A DNA stretch of 64,000 nt from Poriferisodalis sp965262965 (GCF_965262965.1 NZ_OZ253573.1:3286001-3350000); one strand, 5' to 3'; positions 33,011 to 41,603 are shown, counted from the stretch's first letter. Program-made: numbers and translations. Notes: generated by a model not told the origin, from the sequence alone.

Positions 33011-33457
33011 TCAAGAAGCGAGCGCACGCGCGACGGCGTTGACGATGCGTTCGGCTACATCGGCTGCTGCGCGGACATGAGTCGCGTTGAGCTTCCTGGA
33101 AGCAAAGTCCCCGTACTCTGCGAGCGCTCGATCCTGGCGGATCTCGTTCGCATCGACGAGGTCGCTCGTGGAAATGGACCCTGCCAATTCGCGCCTGGCG
33201 CAGTCAATCGTCAAGCGGTGGGCGCCTCCGCCACAGCGTACTCGGAGCCCGTTTGCCGACATGTGCCCAACCACGGCCTTGCGGATGGCGTCGTGGCATG
33301 CGGACATGGCGAGGGTTGTGTCGCTCTCAGCGAGTTTGCGCGCCGACGCGATGTGTCGTCGGGCGTCGTTGACGCGTTCGCCAGCCGCTCCCATGTTGGC
33401 CTTGACTCGTTCGATCCGGCGGGTCGCGATCGCTTCAGCGAGCCAGTCAGACGTCAC
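33011..33457 (-). CDS. HEPN-domain protein, putative toxin partner of the nucleotidyltransferase
   Basis: A 148-residue, mostly helical protein starting at GTG 33457. HIASARKLAESD and SACHDAIRKAVVGHMSANG are arranged as in HEPN domains. Arg59 and His65 in RKAVVGH give an R-X5-H, within the RX4-6H range used by HEPN ribonucleases, though its place in the fold is less certain than in HepT. The start overlaps the end of the upstream nucleotidyltransferase gene by 11 nt, the standard order of an MNT-HEPN module with the antitoxin first. It is a different subfamily from the HepT at 23479. Confidence 0.7.
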   Translation of the reverse strand: MTSDWLAEAIATRRIERVKANMGAAGERVNDARRHIASARKLAESDTTLAMSACHDAIRKAVVGHMSANGLRVRCGGGAHRLTIDCARRELAGSISTSDLVDANEIRQDRALAEYGDFASRKLNATHVRAAADVAERIVNAVARALAS

Positions 33458-34055
33458 GCTCGACTTCTAGCATGATCGGCGCCAGGGGCTGCTCTCGAAT
33501 TTGAGCGACGAATGGTTCCGGCGAAGGGGAGTCCCAGCTCTCATGATCGATCACGATGGGGTTGACCTCTACCCGCAGATCCTCTTCGACGTCACGGCAT
33601 GCCGCGCGAACCACCCGCAGCGGCGCGATGCCAATCACAGCGACATCGATGTCGTTGGGAAAGAGGCCGGGCTCGCCGACAAAGCGGCGTGCCCACGAGC
33701 CGTAGACAAACGCATCGTCCACATCCTCTACACCGGCCAGAGCGTCACCGAGACGTCCCAGCACGCCGACAGTTTGGAGCAGTATGGAGCGGAGTTCCGG
33801 GGCCCACGGCAGATCCCAATTGGGGCGGACGAGCCTGTTGCGGCCCAGCAGTCGGGTGACCAGGAGCCCGTGTTCTTCAAGGCGCGCCACTTCTCTGCTC
33901 GCCGTGGCTTGTGCCACGCGCGCCCGTTCGGCGATTGCCCCGACGGTGAGTTCGTCTCCCGTACCGGCGAAAAGAACCCCGAGTATCCGAAGCTGCTGGT
34001 CTGACCTGAAGAGCGGTGCCAGAGCCGGCGCTGACCTACTCACACTCTCGACCAT
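33447..34055 (-). CDS. winged-helix domain fused to MNT-type nucleotidyltransferase (putative antitoxin)
   Basis: About 202 residues from the ATG at 34055. Residues 10-90 look like an ArsR/MarR-type winged helix (LRILGVLFAG...LTVGAIAERARVAQATASREVARLEEHGLLV). Residues about 110-200 contain VYGSWARRFVGEPGLFPNDIDVAVIG, a nucleotidyltransferase GS...DxD motif with a longer spacing than in MntA. With the overlapping HEPN gene it forms a second MNT-HEPN module. The winged helix probably lets it control its own promoter, which lies in the AT-rich stretch just upstream (34056-34078). Confidence 0.8.
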   Translation of the reverse strand: MVESVSRSAPALAPLFRSDQQLRILGVLFAGTGDELTVGAIAERARVAQATASREVARLEEHGLLVTRLLGRNRLVRPNWDLPWAPELRSILLQTVGVLGRLGDALAGVEDVDDAFVYGSWARRFVGEPGLFPNDIDVAVIGIAPLRVVRAACRDVEEDLRVEVNPIVIDHESWDSPSPEPFVAQIREQPLAPIMLEVERDV

Positions 34056-34140
34056 AACATCGAGAATGTAGATATAGGTGAGTCGGCTGCATTCGCCTCG
34101 CCCGGCGGGGCCAGGCGAGGCGTCGGCCGGCAATGGGCAG

Positions 34141-35136
34141 CTATTCCAGCGGGAATGGGAGTTGGAGCCACCAAGGACGGTCGACGGGATCGATGCGGCT
34201 TACCCACTTGACCCACCAGAAGCCCCGCCGTCCAGGTGCCACCAGTCGCACCGGGGCGCCGTGGCCGCGGCGCAGCGGCTTACCGCTGTAGCCGACGGCC
34301 AGATACAGGTTGGCGACGTCGCGAGCGGGGAACAGGCGGCTGTAGCCGGTCAGCGATGTGACTTCCAGCGTGGGCGCGTCCACCGACGGCATCAGCTCGG
34401 CCAGCGGCACCGCGTCCCACGACTGGCGGCTCCACCACCCGCCGGTGCAGTCGAGGTCGGCCGTCACCGGCGTGGCTCGGGCCCCCAAGGTCTCGAGCGT
34501 CACCGGCTCGCCTGCGACAGTGAGGTCCCAGTCCGAAGCGGCCACTCGGGGCGACTGGTCGTTGAGCCACATGGTCGTTGGCATATCTGCCGGGTTGAAC
34601 GAGGCGATCTCGTGTGAGCCGGTGAATCGCCGATTGTCGCCTACCGCCAGCTGCTGAATCCAATACACCGCGCCAGCGGCTGCCAGTGCGATGCCCCCGC
34701 CGATCAGTGCCCTGCGGTCGAGGTCGGTCGCTTTCGGGCGTCCTGGTCGGCTGACGATATGCCACACCAGCAAAGGGGCCAGCAGCGCGGCCAGCAGAAC
34801 ATGGGTCCACAGCGCCGACCAGTAGCCCACGCCGTGCCACAGCCCGGTGGCGTGGAGGACGCCGAGCACGACGGTGGCTGTTACCAGCGCTCCCAGCAGC
34901 ATCGACAGCCACCGGGTAGCGCGGCGGCGCTTCAGCCCGGTGCGCACCGAGCCCCGGAGCTTGGCCGGGGCCAGCGCCAGCAAGCTCAGGCCGGCGAGGG
35001 CGTGCACGACCGTTAACCAGCGGGCCCAGCCGGTACCCACCGCCCAGGACGCCAGCCCAGTCCCGGCCGCCACTGTCGCCGCGACAGCCAGGAGCAGATC
35101 CACCCGTCGAGCAGTGAGCCAATCGCCAAGTCTCAT
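34141..35136 (-). CDS. membrane-bound molybdopterin-dependent oxidoreductase (sulfite-oxidase fold)
   Basis: A 331-residue protein from the ATG at 35136. The N-terminal about 150 residues have four hydrophobic helices with His residues (TVVHALAGL, VLHATGLWHGVGYW, LWTHVLLAALL, VWHIVSRPGR), like a cytochrome-b type membrane anchor, then one more helix around residue 160. The C-terminal half is the oxidoreductase molybdopterin-binding fold. Its conserved Cys lies in LDCTGGWWSRQSWDAVPLAELM, and GYSRLFPARD and GHGAPVRLVAPGRRGFWWVKW follow. It should pass electrons between a periplasm-facing Mo centre and membrane haem. The substrate is unknown. A decayed copy is at 22450-22933. Confidence 0.85.
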   Translation of the reverse strand: MRLGDWLTARRVDLLLAVAATVAAGTGLASWAVGTGWARWLTVVHALAGLSLLALAPAKLRGSVRTGLKRRRATRWLSMLLGALVTATVVLGVLHATGLWHGVGYWSALWTHVLLAALLAPLLVWHIVSRPGRPKATDLDRRALIGGGIALAAAGAVYWIQQLAVGDNRRFTGSHEIASFNPADMPTTMWLNDQSPRVAASDWDLTVAGEPVTLETLGARATPVTADLDCTGGWWSRQSWDAVPLAELMPSVDAPTLEVTSLTGYSRLFPARDVANLYLAVGYSGKPLRRGHGAPVRLVAPGRRGFWWVKWVSRIDPVDRPWWLQLPFPLE

Positions 35137-35158
35137 CTCATGTCGATCTATATCGCGA

Positions 35159-35220
35159 TCACCGAGGACATCCCGCGATTCGCCGTGAAGATCCGGCGCA
35201 TCTTTGACGAGGCCCGGCCA
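35159..35220 (+). pseudogene. 3' remnant of a hepT-like gene
   Basis: 62 bp match the end of the hepT gene (23756-23817, constant offset 11403, a handful of mismatches), encoding ITEDIPRFAVKIRRIFDEA, but the rest of the gene is absent. It sits 22 bp upstream of the molybdopterin oxidoreductase start, a neighbour relation that echoes the decayed copy at 22.4-23.8 kb. Confidence 0.8.
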
Positions 35221-35332
35221 GATCCTGACCCGAGCGTCCCAAATACTCCCCGCAAAGCGGTCTCTGGCCGACAGGGGCGACGGCGATTGACTCGCCGCCG
35301 CCCCCAAGTCGGTCTGGTGAGTGCGCGAGCGG

Positions 35333-36460
35333 CTACTCGCCGCCGGGAAGCAGCTCGACGGTGACTCGCTGCCAGCCGTCGCCCACGACATCGATGCCGG
35401 CCTCCCGCAGATTCGCCACCGCCTCTTCGGCGATATCGGTGCGGTAGGCGCCGTCGGTGGGAGCTGAAGCCAGAATGCCCTCGCTGGTGGCCACGTCAAC
35501 GGTCTGTGCCCACAGATCAGGATCCATGATGCCCGCGCCCAATGGAGACGGCCAGATCAAAGCGCTGATCTCGTTCATCTGCCATGTCTGGTGCGACTCG
35601 CCCAGCGTCGAGACATTGTCGAGCACGATTTGCACGCACTCGGCGGGGTTGTCCCGGCAGTGGATCCAGCCGCGCAACGAGGCCTCAACGAACCGAACAG
35701 CCGCATCGCGGTAGGCCGGATCCTCGTCGAGGCGGTCGGCGTCGGCCCACAGAGCGTCCTGCAGCATCGCCGTGCCCACGTCATTCCAGTTGATGACGTT
35801 GAGATCTCCAGGCTGGAAGAGCTCGCCGGTGTCAGGGTTGACCGTCTCGAGCACTTGGGCGTACTCGTTGTAGATCATTGCCTGCGCTGCATCGATCTGT
35901 CCATCGATCAGAGCCAGCATGTCGAAGTTCTGCTGCACCAACTGGACGTCGGAATCCGGGTCGAGCCCGTTCTTGCGAAGTCCCGCCAGCAGCTCGAATT
36001 CGTTGCCGAATCCCCAGTTGCCAACCGTGCGGCCCTCGAGGTCACTAACCCCCGTGATGCCGGAGCCAACGAAGGACACCTGCAAAGTGGCGCTTCGCTG
36101 GAACACTTGGGCAATGTTGGTGATGTTGGCACCCTCTTCTCGCGGCACCAAACCTCTCGGCACCCACGAGACCGCGAATTCAGCAGCGCCTGAGTCCAGA
36201 ACCGAGGCCGGAACGATGTCAACGCCACCCTCGAGAATCTCCACGTCGAGTCCGACGTCTTCGTAGAAGCCGAGCGCCTGGGCCGCGTAGTAGCCGGCGA
36301 ACTGTGCCTGCGTGAACCACTGCAGCTGCAGCGACACTTCGGAAATGGGCTCGAATTCGGGCTCATCGGTTGCGTCATCGCTGCCGGTGCAGGCCGCGGC
36401 TAGTAGGCCTAGCGCCAGCAGCGGCACCATCAGCCGGATCAAATTTTTCTTAGCCTTCAT
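35333..36460 (-). CDS. ABC transporter substrate-binding lipoprotein, NMT1/THI5-like
   Basis: A 375-residue protein with GGGGGGA before the ATG. LLALGLLAAACTG is a lipoprotein signal with the lipobox Cys at about residue 24. VSLQLQWFTQAQFAGYYAAQALGFYEDVGLDVEIL is the typical opening of the NMT1/THI5 solute-binding family, whose known ligands are pyrimidine precursors, riboflavin, or small sulfonates and nitriles. Last gene of the minus-strand operon running from 42519, after its two permeases and ATPase. With dihydropyrimidinase and ureidopropionase upstream, a pyrimidine or hydantoin ligand is the best inference. Confidence 0.9.
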   Translation of the reverse strand: MKAKKNLIRLMVPLLALGLLAAACTGSDDATDEPEFEPISEVSLQLQWFTQAQFAGYYAAQALGFYEDVGLDVEILEGGVDIVPASVLDSGAAEFAVSWVPRGLVPREEGANITNIAQVFQRSATLQVSFVGSGITGVSDLEGRTVGNWGFGNEFELLAGLRKNGLDPDSDVQLVQQNFDMLALIDGQIDAAQAMIYNEYAQVLETVNPDTGELFQPGDLNVINWNDVGTAMLQDALWADADRLDEDPAYRDAAVRFVEASLRGWIHCRDNPAECVQIVLDNVSTLGESHQTWQMNEISALIWPSPLGAGIMDPDLWAQTVDVATSEGILASAPTDGAYRTDIAEEAVANLREAGIDVVGDGWQRVTVELLPGGE

Positions 36461-36510
36461 ATTTCCCCCCTATTAGGTTCCCAAATGGGATCTCACAAAC
36501 AGCAATCGGT

Positions 36511-37293
36511 TCATGACGCCTTCCGCGCTGCGAAGTACCACGGCATGATCAGCCGTTCGAGCACCGCAGCAATCGCGTACAGGCCGATGCCCACCAGCGA
36601 GCCCGCCAGCACCGCGGCCCACGCGTCGTCGTAGCGGGTCAAACCCGCTGAGTTGGTGATGACGTTGCCGAGCGCGTCCTGGCGGCCGCCGAAGTACTCG
36701 GCCACGATGGCCGCGATCACCGCCAGCGACGTGGCCAGCTTCAGCGCAGTGAAGAAGTACGGCATGGCGTTCGGGATTCGCACTTCGCGCATGATCCTCC
36801 ACTTGCCGGCGCCGTAGGACTCCATGAGCTCGATCTGGCTGGGTTCGGGCTGTCCGAGCCCTCTGGTTGTGTTGATGAACACCGGAAAGAAGACCAGCAC
36901 GACCACGACGGCCTGGTTGGAGCGGGGCGACAGAATCCCGAACCAGGCGTTGAAGATGGGTGCCAGCGCGATGATCGGCACTGCGTTGACGGCAACAGCC
37001 AGCGGTGTGATCGTCTCGTTGGCCGAGCGGAAGGCTGTGACGAGCACGGCAGCCGTTGCTCCCGCCACGACCCCAGCGAGGAGTCCGGTGACGATGATGA
37101 AACCGGTGATGCCGGTGGCTGTCGCGATGGTTTCGAAGTTCTCGGCCACCGCACTGCCAATGCGCGAGGGCGGCGGGAGCACGAAGCCGTCAGGGTTCAG
37201 CACAGCCAGGAGTGCCTCCCAACCGGCGAACATGATCAGCGCGGCCACCACCGGCGGCAGCCACGAGCGAAGCAGCGCCCTTGCCGCGGTCAC
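36511..37293 (-). CDS. ABC transporter permease (SsuC/TauC type)
   Basis: A 260-residue inner-membrane protein with about six helices. It starts at GTG 37293, overlapping the ATPase stop by 4 nt. The binding-protein-dependent permease loop is present as GLGQPEPSQIELMESYGAGKWRIMREVRIPNAMPYFFTALKLA, with the EAA-like Gly in YGAGKW that docks with the ATPase. It forms the channel with the second permease at 38138. Confidence 0.9.
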   Translation of the reverse strand: MTAARALLRSWLPPVVAALIMFAGWEALLAVLNPDGFVLPPPSRIGSAVAENFETIATATGITGFIIVTGLLAGVVAGATAAVLVTAFRSANETITPLAVAVNAVPIIALAPIFNAWFGILSPRSNQAVVVVLVFFPVFINTTRGLGQPEPSQIELMESYGAGKWRIMREVRIPNAMPYFFTALKLATSLAVIAAIVAEYFGGRQDALGNVITNSAGLTRYDDAWAAVLAGSLVGIGLYAIAAVLERLIMPWYFAARKAS

Positions 37294-38141
37294 GATTCGT
37301 GACCTCCTCGCAGTGCGTTTCGCACCGCGGTCACGTTGGCGAAGTACGCCGGGTCGTCGCGGGTTGTCTCGCTGCGCTCCCCGAGGTCGGTGTCGATGAC
37401 AGCGGAGATCCTCCCCGGCCGGGGCGACATCACCACCACCCTCGTGGACAGGAAAACCGCCTCGCTGATGGAGTGGGTCACGAAGATCACCGTGGTCTGT
37501 GTCTCGGTCCAGATCCGCAGCAGCTCGTTCTGCATGTGCTCGCGCGTCATCTCGTCGAGCGCGCCGAACGGTTCGTCCATCAACAGCAGCTTCGGATCGA
37601 ACGACATCGCCCGAGCGATGGCGACGCGCTGCTGCATGCCGCCGGACAGCTCTGCGGGGTGGTGCCGGGCGAACTCGCCCAGCTTCACCAATTCGAGCAT
37701 TTCGGCTGAGCGCTGCCGACGGTCGGCCGCCTTCCAGCCCATCAGCTCGAGCGGCAACTCGATGTTGCGCGACACGTTGCGCCAGTCGAACAGACCTGCC
37801 CTCTGGAACACCATCGAGTAGTCGCGGTCGAGGCGGGCACGGTCGGCCGGCTTGCCGTTGACATTGACCGACCCGTCGCTCACGTCGATCAGCGCAGCGA
37901 TCAGCCGCAGCAGGGTGCTCTTGCCACAGCCGGACGGGCCGATCAGCGTGACGAACTCGCCCGAGCCGATCCGGAGATCGATGTCGGTGAGTGCGACGAC
38001 CTCGTTGGGGCGCCCCGGGTTGAACACCTTGGAGACGTTCTCCACCTCGACGGCGGCCGTGGCGGCGTTCGCCGCGCCGTCGAGGTCGTTGCTCTCGCCC
38101 GCATCGCTCATGTGCCCGTCGCTCATGTGCCCGTCGCTCAT
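37290..38141 (-). CDS. ABC transporter ATP-binding protein (SsuB/TauB type)
   Basis: A 283-residue ATPase. Walker A is LIGPSGCGKST, the Q-loop is in YSMVFQRAGLFDW, the signature is ELSGGMQQRVAIARA, Walker B is LLLMDEPFGALD, and the H-loop His is in FVTHSISEAVFL. It overlaps both neighbouring permease genes by 4 nt (ATGA and GTGA), so the three are tightly coupled. The start is ambiguous: the N-terminus holds a twice-repeated MSDGH followed by MSDAG, giving three in-frame ATGs at 38141, 38126 and 38111. Confidence 0.93.
   Translation of the reverse strand: MSDGHMSDGHMSDAGESNDLDGAANAATAAVEVENVSKVFNPGRPNEVVALTDIDLRIGSGEFVTLIGPSGCGKSTLLRLIAALIDVSDGSVNVNGKPADRARLDRDYSMVFQRAGLFDWRNVSRNIELPLELMGWKAADRRQRSAEMLELVKLGEFARHHPAELSGGMQQRVAIARAMSFDPKLLLMDEPFGALDEMTREHMQNELLRIWTETQTTVIFVTHSISEAVFLSTRVVVMSPRPGRISAVIDTDLGERSETTRDDPAYFANVTAVRNALRGGHES
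38102..38141. repeat. 15-bp tandem repeats carrying alternative start codons
   Basis: On the minus strand ATGAGCGACGGGCAC occurs twice in tandem and a third, diverged unit ATGAGCGATGCG follows. Each unit supplies an in-frame ATG for the ABC ATPase, whose first ATG also overlaps the upstream permease stop. Confidence 0.85.
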
Positions 38142-39115
38142 GTGACAGCTTCCCGGCCCTTGCGTCCCACCAGCGCGTACTCGACGGATGAGATCACCGC
38201 GAAGACGAAGATCCCCAAAACCGCCGCACCGAGCACGGCCACATAGAGGCGCTCAGGTCCCGTCGTGTAGCGCTGGGCTTCCAGCAGCACCCGGCGGCCC
38301 AAACCGCCCCTCACCCCGGCAGAGATCTCGCCCACGATGGCGCCCACGACGCTGGCTGTGGCTGCGATCTTGAACGCAGCGAACAAGTAGGGCAGCGACG
38401 CCGGCAAGCGCAGCCGCCACAGCGTTTGGCCCCATCGTGCTGCGTAGGAGTCCATCAGCTCGAGGTTCTCGGGCCGGGGGGACTGCAGGCCTCGCAGGCC
38501 GTTGATCGTCACCGGGAAGAAGGTCAGGTAGGTAGCGATGACCGAAACCGACATCCAGTCCTGCCAATCGAAGGGCAGGAAGTCCAAGCTCTTGCGGCCC
38601 CAGATCACGATGATGGGCGCGATGGCGATCAGCGGGATGGTCTGGCTGGCGATGACGTGGGGCACGAACGCACGCTCCAAGCGCCCCGAGGTGGTGAGCA
38701 CGATGGCGATGCCCAAGCCGACCAATACCCCGATGGTGAACCCCACCGCTGCCTCTCGCAGCGTGAAGGCGGCTTCGGTGGCGATGATTGTCCAGAAGGC
38801 TTGGCCGGTGCCCCTGGGCTCAGCGAAGATCCCCGCGACGATGTCCAGCATTGGGGGCATTTTCAGGTCGTTGGTCTCGGGCAGGAACGACCCGATCACA
38901 GGCCAACTGGACTGACCGTCGTCGATGGCTGTTCCCACCTTCTTGTAGGCGGTATAGGCAAGGCCCAGCAGGCACACGAACAGCGCCAGCACGATCACCT
39001 GCCGCACGGTTTGGCGGGCTCGGACGCGGCGGCGCTCGCGGGCCGCCTGCTGTCGAAGAAACTGGTCTCCGACGATCGGGTCGATCGTCGCCGGGGCAGC
39101 GGTGTCAGCTTGCAC
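38138..39115 (-). CDS. ABC transporter permease
   Basis: A 325-residue membrane protein from a GTG at 39115. After a basic, cytoplasmic N-terminus of about 40 residues there are six to seven helices. The EAA-type loop reads LRGLQSPRPENLELMDSYAARWGQTLWRLRLPASLPYLFAAFKIAA. It pairs with the shorter permease at 36511. Starts 10 nt after the LLM gene and overlaps the ATPase start. Confidence 0.9.
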   Translation of the reverse strand: MQADTAAPATIDPIVGDQFLRQQAARERRRVRARQTVRQVIVLALFVCLLGLAYTAYKKVGTAIDDGQSSWPVIGSFLPETNDLKMPPMLDIVAGIFAEPRGTGQAFWTIIATEAAFTLREAAVGFTIGVLVGLGIAIVLTTSGRLERAFVPHVIASQTIPLIAIAPIIVIWGRKSLDFLPFDWQDWMSVSVIATYLTFFPVTINGLRGLQSPRPENLELMDSYAARWGQTLWRLRLPASLPYLFAAFKIAATASVVGAIVGEISAGVRGGLGRRVLLEAQRYTTGPERLYVAVLGAAVLGIFVFAVISSVEYALVGRKGREAVT

Positions 39116-39125
39116 GACGCGCCGG

Positions 39126-40127
39126 TCAGGTTCCCAATGCCGGAATGATCTGTTGGCCGTAGGCGCTCAGTGTCTCGTCTTTGGCGTCGTGCATCAGGTA
39201 GATGGCGAACTGGTCAACGCCGAGATCACGCAGCTCGGCGAGCCGGGCGATGTGGCTGCTGGCGTCGCCGAGAATGCAGAACCGGTCGATCACGTCGTCG
39301 GGGACGAAGTCGGTGTGGATGTTGCCGGCCTTTCCGTGCTCGGCGTAGTCGTAGCCCTGGCGCCCGGAGATGTAGTCGGTGAGTGCTTGAGGCACCCCGC
39401 CGCCGGTGTCTCCGTAACGCTCGACGAGGTCGGCCACGTGGTTGCCGACCATGCCCCCGAACCACCGGCACTGGTCGCGCTGGTGGGCGAGGTCGTCGCC
39501 GACATAGGCAGGCGCGGCGACGCATATATAGAGATCGTCGGGATCGCGACCAGCCTCTGCCGCGGCCCGCCGGACGGCGGCGACGGTCCACTCGGTGATC
39601 TGTGGGTCGGCGAGCTGCAGGATGAAGCCATCGGCCTGCTCGCCGCAGAGCTGCAGCGCCCGCGGCCCGTAGGCGGCCATCCAGATGTCGAGCTGGCTGC
39701 CCGCCGACCACGGGAATTGCTGCCGGGTGCCGTTGTATTCCACCTCGCGGCCCTCGGCCAGGCCCTTGATGACCTTCATCGACTCGGCCAGAGTGGCGAG
39801 GCTGGTGGGGGTGTGCCCCAGCACCCGCATGGCCGAGTCGCCTCGGCCGATGCCGCATACCGTTCGATTGCCGAACATGTCGTTGAGCGTGGCGAACATC
39901 GAAGCGGTCACCGTCGGGTTCCGGGTGCCCGGGTTGGTGACCATCGGGCCGACGACCATGCGATTCGTGGCCGACAGCATCTGGCTGTAGATCACGTACG
40001 GCTCCTGCCACAGCACGTGACTGTCGAAGGTCCACCCGTAGGAGAAGCCCAAGGTCTCAGCCCGCCGGGCCAGGTCGATCACGCGCCACGCGGGGGGATC
40101 CGTTTGCAGAACAACGCCAAAGTCCAT
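39126..40127 (-). CDS. LLM-class F420-dependent oxidoreductase, CPS_4043-like
   Basis: A 333-residue luciferase-like protein (MDFGVVLQTDPPAWRVIDLARRAETLGFSYGWTFDSH...). NPGTRNPTVTASMFATLNDMFGNRTVCGIGRGDSAMRVLG is typical of a group found beside dihydropyrimidinase/hydantoinase genes. Position between dihydropyrimidinase and the ABC transporter supports a role in the same pathway, perhaps reducing or oxidising the ring before or after hydrolysis. Reaction unknown. F420 use is inferred from family and phylum. Confidence 0.85.
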   Translation of the reverse strand: MDFGVVLQTDPPAWRVIDLARRAETLGFSYGWTFDSHVLWQEPYVIYSQMLSATNRMVVGPMVTNPGTRNPTVTASMFATLNDMFGNRTVCGIGRGDSAMRVLGHTPTSLATLAESMKVIKGLAEGREVEYNGTRQQFPWSAGSQLDIWMAAYGPRALQLCGEQADGFILQLADPQITEWTVAAVRRAAAEAGRDPDDLYICVAAPAYVGDDLAHQRDQCRWFGGMVGNHVADLVERYGDTGGGVPQALTDYISGRQGYDYAEHGKAGNIHTDFVPDDVIDRFCILGDASSHIARLAELRDLGVDQFAIYLMHDAKDETLSAYGQQIIPALGT

Positions 40128-40193
40128 GTTCTCAATCCTCCGATCTGATCAGCGGGAATTACGTGTGGTCGAGCTGGGTCTTGGCGTCGCCTC

Positions 40194-41603
40194 CTACCGC
40201 AGGTATTGGCAGAGACCACGGGGCAGGTACTGCCCGTCGCCAGCGCGCCCCAGGTACTGGCCGTTGTCGATGATCCTGCGGCCCCGCGAATACACGGTGT
40301 CGACGTGGCCGGTCACCTCGACACCCTCGTACGCAGAGTGGTCGATGTTCATGTGATGGTTGTCCACGCTGATGGTCCACCGCTTGTCGGGGTCGTAGAT
40401 CACGACGTCAGCGTCGGCACCTGCCGCGATGATCCCCTTGCGTGGGTACAGGCCCATCATGCGGGCCGGTGTGGTGGAGCACAGCTCGACCCAGCGAGCC
40501 AGGCCGATCTCGCCAGTGACCACGCCTTGGTAGATCATGTCCATGCGGTGCTCGACGCCGCCGATTCCGTTGGGAATCGCCCGGAAGTCGCCGAGACCCA
40601 GCTCCTTTTGCTCCTTCATGCAGAACGGGCAGTGGTCGGTGGACACGACGGCCAAGTCGTTGGTTCGCAGGCCCTTCCAAAGTGTGTCCTGGTGGCCTTC
40701 GGCCCGCGAGCGAATCGGTGTCGAGCACACATAGGCCGCGCCCTCGAAGCCGGGCCGGTTGAGGTGCTCCTCCAGGCTGAAGTGCAGGTACTGCGGGCAG
40801 GTCTCCGCGAACACGTTCATGCCGGCGTCGCGCGCCAAGGCCACCTGCTCGAGGGCCTCGGCCGCCGACAGGTGCACGATGTACAGCGGTGATGCCCCCA
40901 CCTTGGCCAGCTGGATGGCCCGGTGGGTGGCCTCGGACTCCAGCTCGGGGCGTCGCACGTAGCCGTGGGTGACCGGTGCGGTCTCGCCCCGCTCGAAGGC
41001 CTGCGCGGCCAGAACGTCGATAGCCAGGCCGTTCTCCGCGTGCATCATGATCAGCCCGCCGTTGCCGGCGGCCTGCTGCATGGCCCGCAGGATCTGTCCG
41101 TCGTCCGCGAGGAACACTCCCGGATAGGCCATGAACAGCTTGAAGCTGGTGATGCCCTCGTTGACCAGCAGGTCCATTTCCTTGAGTGAGTCGTTGTCGA
41201 CGCCGCCGATGATCATGTGGAAGCCGAAGTCGACGGCGCAGTTGCCTTCGGCCTTGGCCATCCAGGTGTCAAGGCACTCACGCACGTTCTCGCCGGTCTT
41301 TTGCACCGCGAAGTCGACGATGGTGGTGGTGCCGCCCCAGGCCGCGGCCCGCGAGCCCGTCTCGAAAGTGTCGGAGGCGTAGGTGCCTCCGAAGGGCAGC
41401 TCCATGTGGGTGTGCACGTCCACCCCGCCGGGCACCACCAGCCGTCCGTTGGCGTCGACCACTTCGGCGCCGTGCTCGGCCGCAACGGCGATATCGCTGC
41501 CTGGTTGCAGAACGGCCACGATCTGCTCGCCGTCTATGAGCACCTCAGCCGGATCTGCCCCGGTCGGGCTGACAACGGTGCCTCCGGTGATCAGCGTCGC
41601 CAT
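40194..41603 (-). CDS. hydA: dihydropyrimidinase / D-hydantoinase
   Basis: A 469-residue cyclic amidohydrolase. The metal site is complete: DVHTHMELPFGG (HxH), ITSFKLFMAYPG with the Lys that becomes carboxylated, MMHAENG, YIVHLSAAEALE and VSTDHCPF with the final Asp. It hydrolyses dihydrouracil, dihydrothymine or 5-substituted hydantoins to N-carbamoyl acids, which the amidohydrolase encoded just upstream could finish. No dihydropyrimidine dehydrogenase gene is in the window, so a hydantoin or preformed dihydropyrimidine may be the natural substrate. Confidence 0.93.
   Translation of the reverse strand: MATLITGGTVVSPTGADPAEVLIDGEQIVAVLQPGSDIAVAAEHGAEVVDANGRLVVPGGVDVHTHMELPFGGTYASDTFETGSRAAAWGGTTTIVDFAVQKTGENVRECLDTWMAKAEGNCAVDFGFHMIIGGVDNDSLKEMDLLVNEGITSFKLFMAYPGVFLADDGQILRAMQQAAGNGGLIMMHAENGLAIDVLAAQAFERGETAPVTHGYVRRPELESEATHRAIQLAKVGASPLYIVHLSAAEALEQVALARDAGMNVFAETCPQYLHFSLEEHLNRPGFEGAAYVCSTPIRSRAEGHQDTLWKGLRTNDLAVVSTDHCPFCMKEQKELGLGDFRAIPNGIGGVEHRMDMIYQGVVTGEIGLARWVELCSTTPARMMGLYPRKGIIAAGADADVVIYDPDKRWTISVDNHHMNIDHSAYEGVEVTGHVDTVYSRGRRIIDNGQYLGRAGDGQYLPRGLCQYLR

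Noticed and set aside
35278..35298. CGGCGA/TCGCCG hairpin as terminator of the ABC operon
   Set aside because: The stem is only 6 bp and no T-run follows on the minus strand; support is too weak to list as a terminator.
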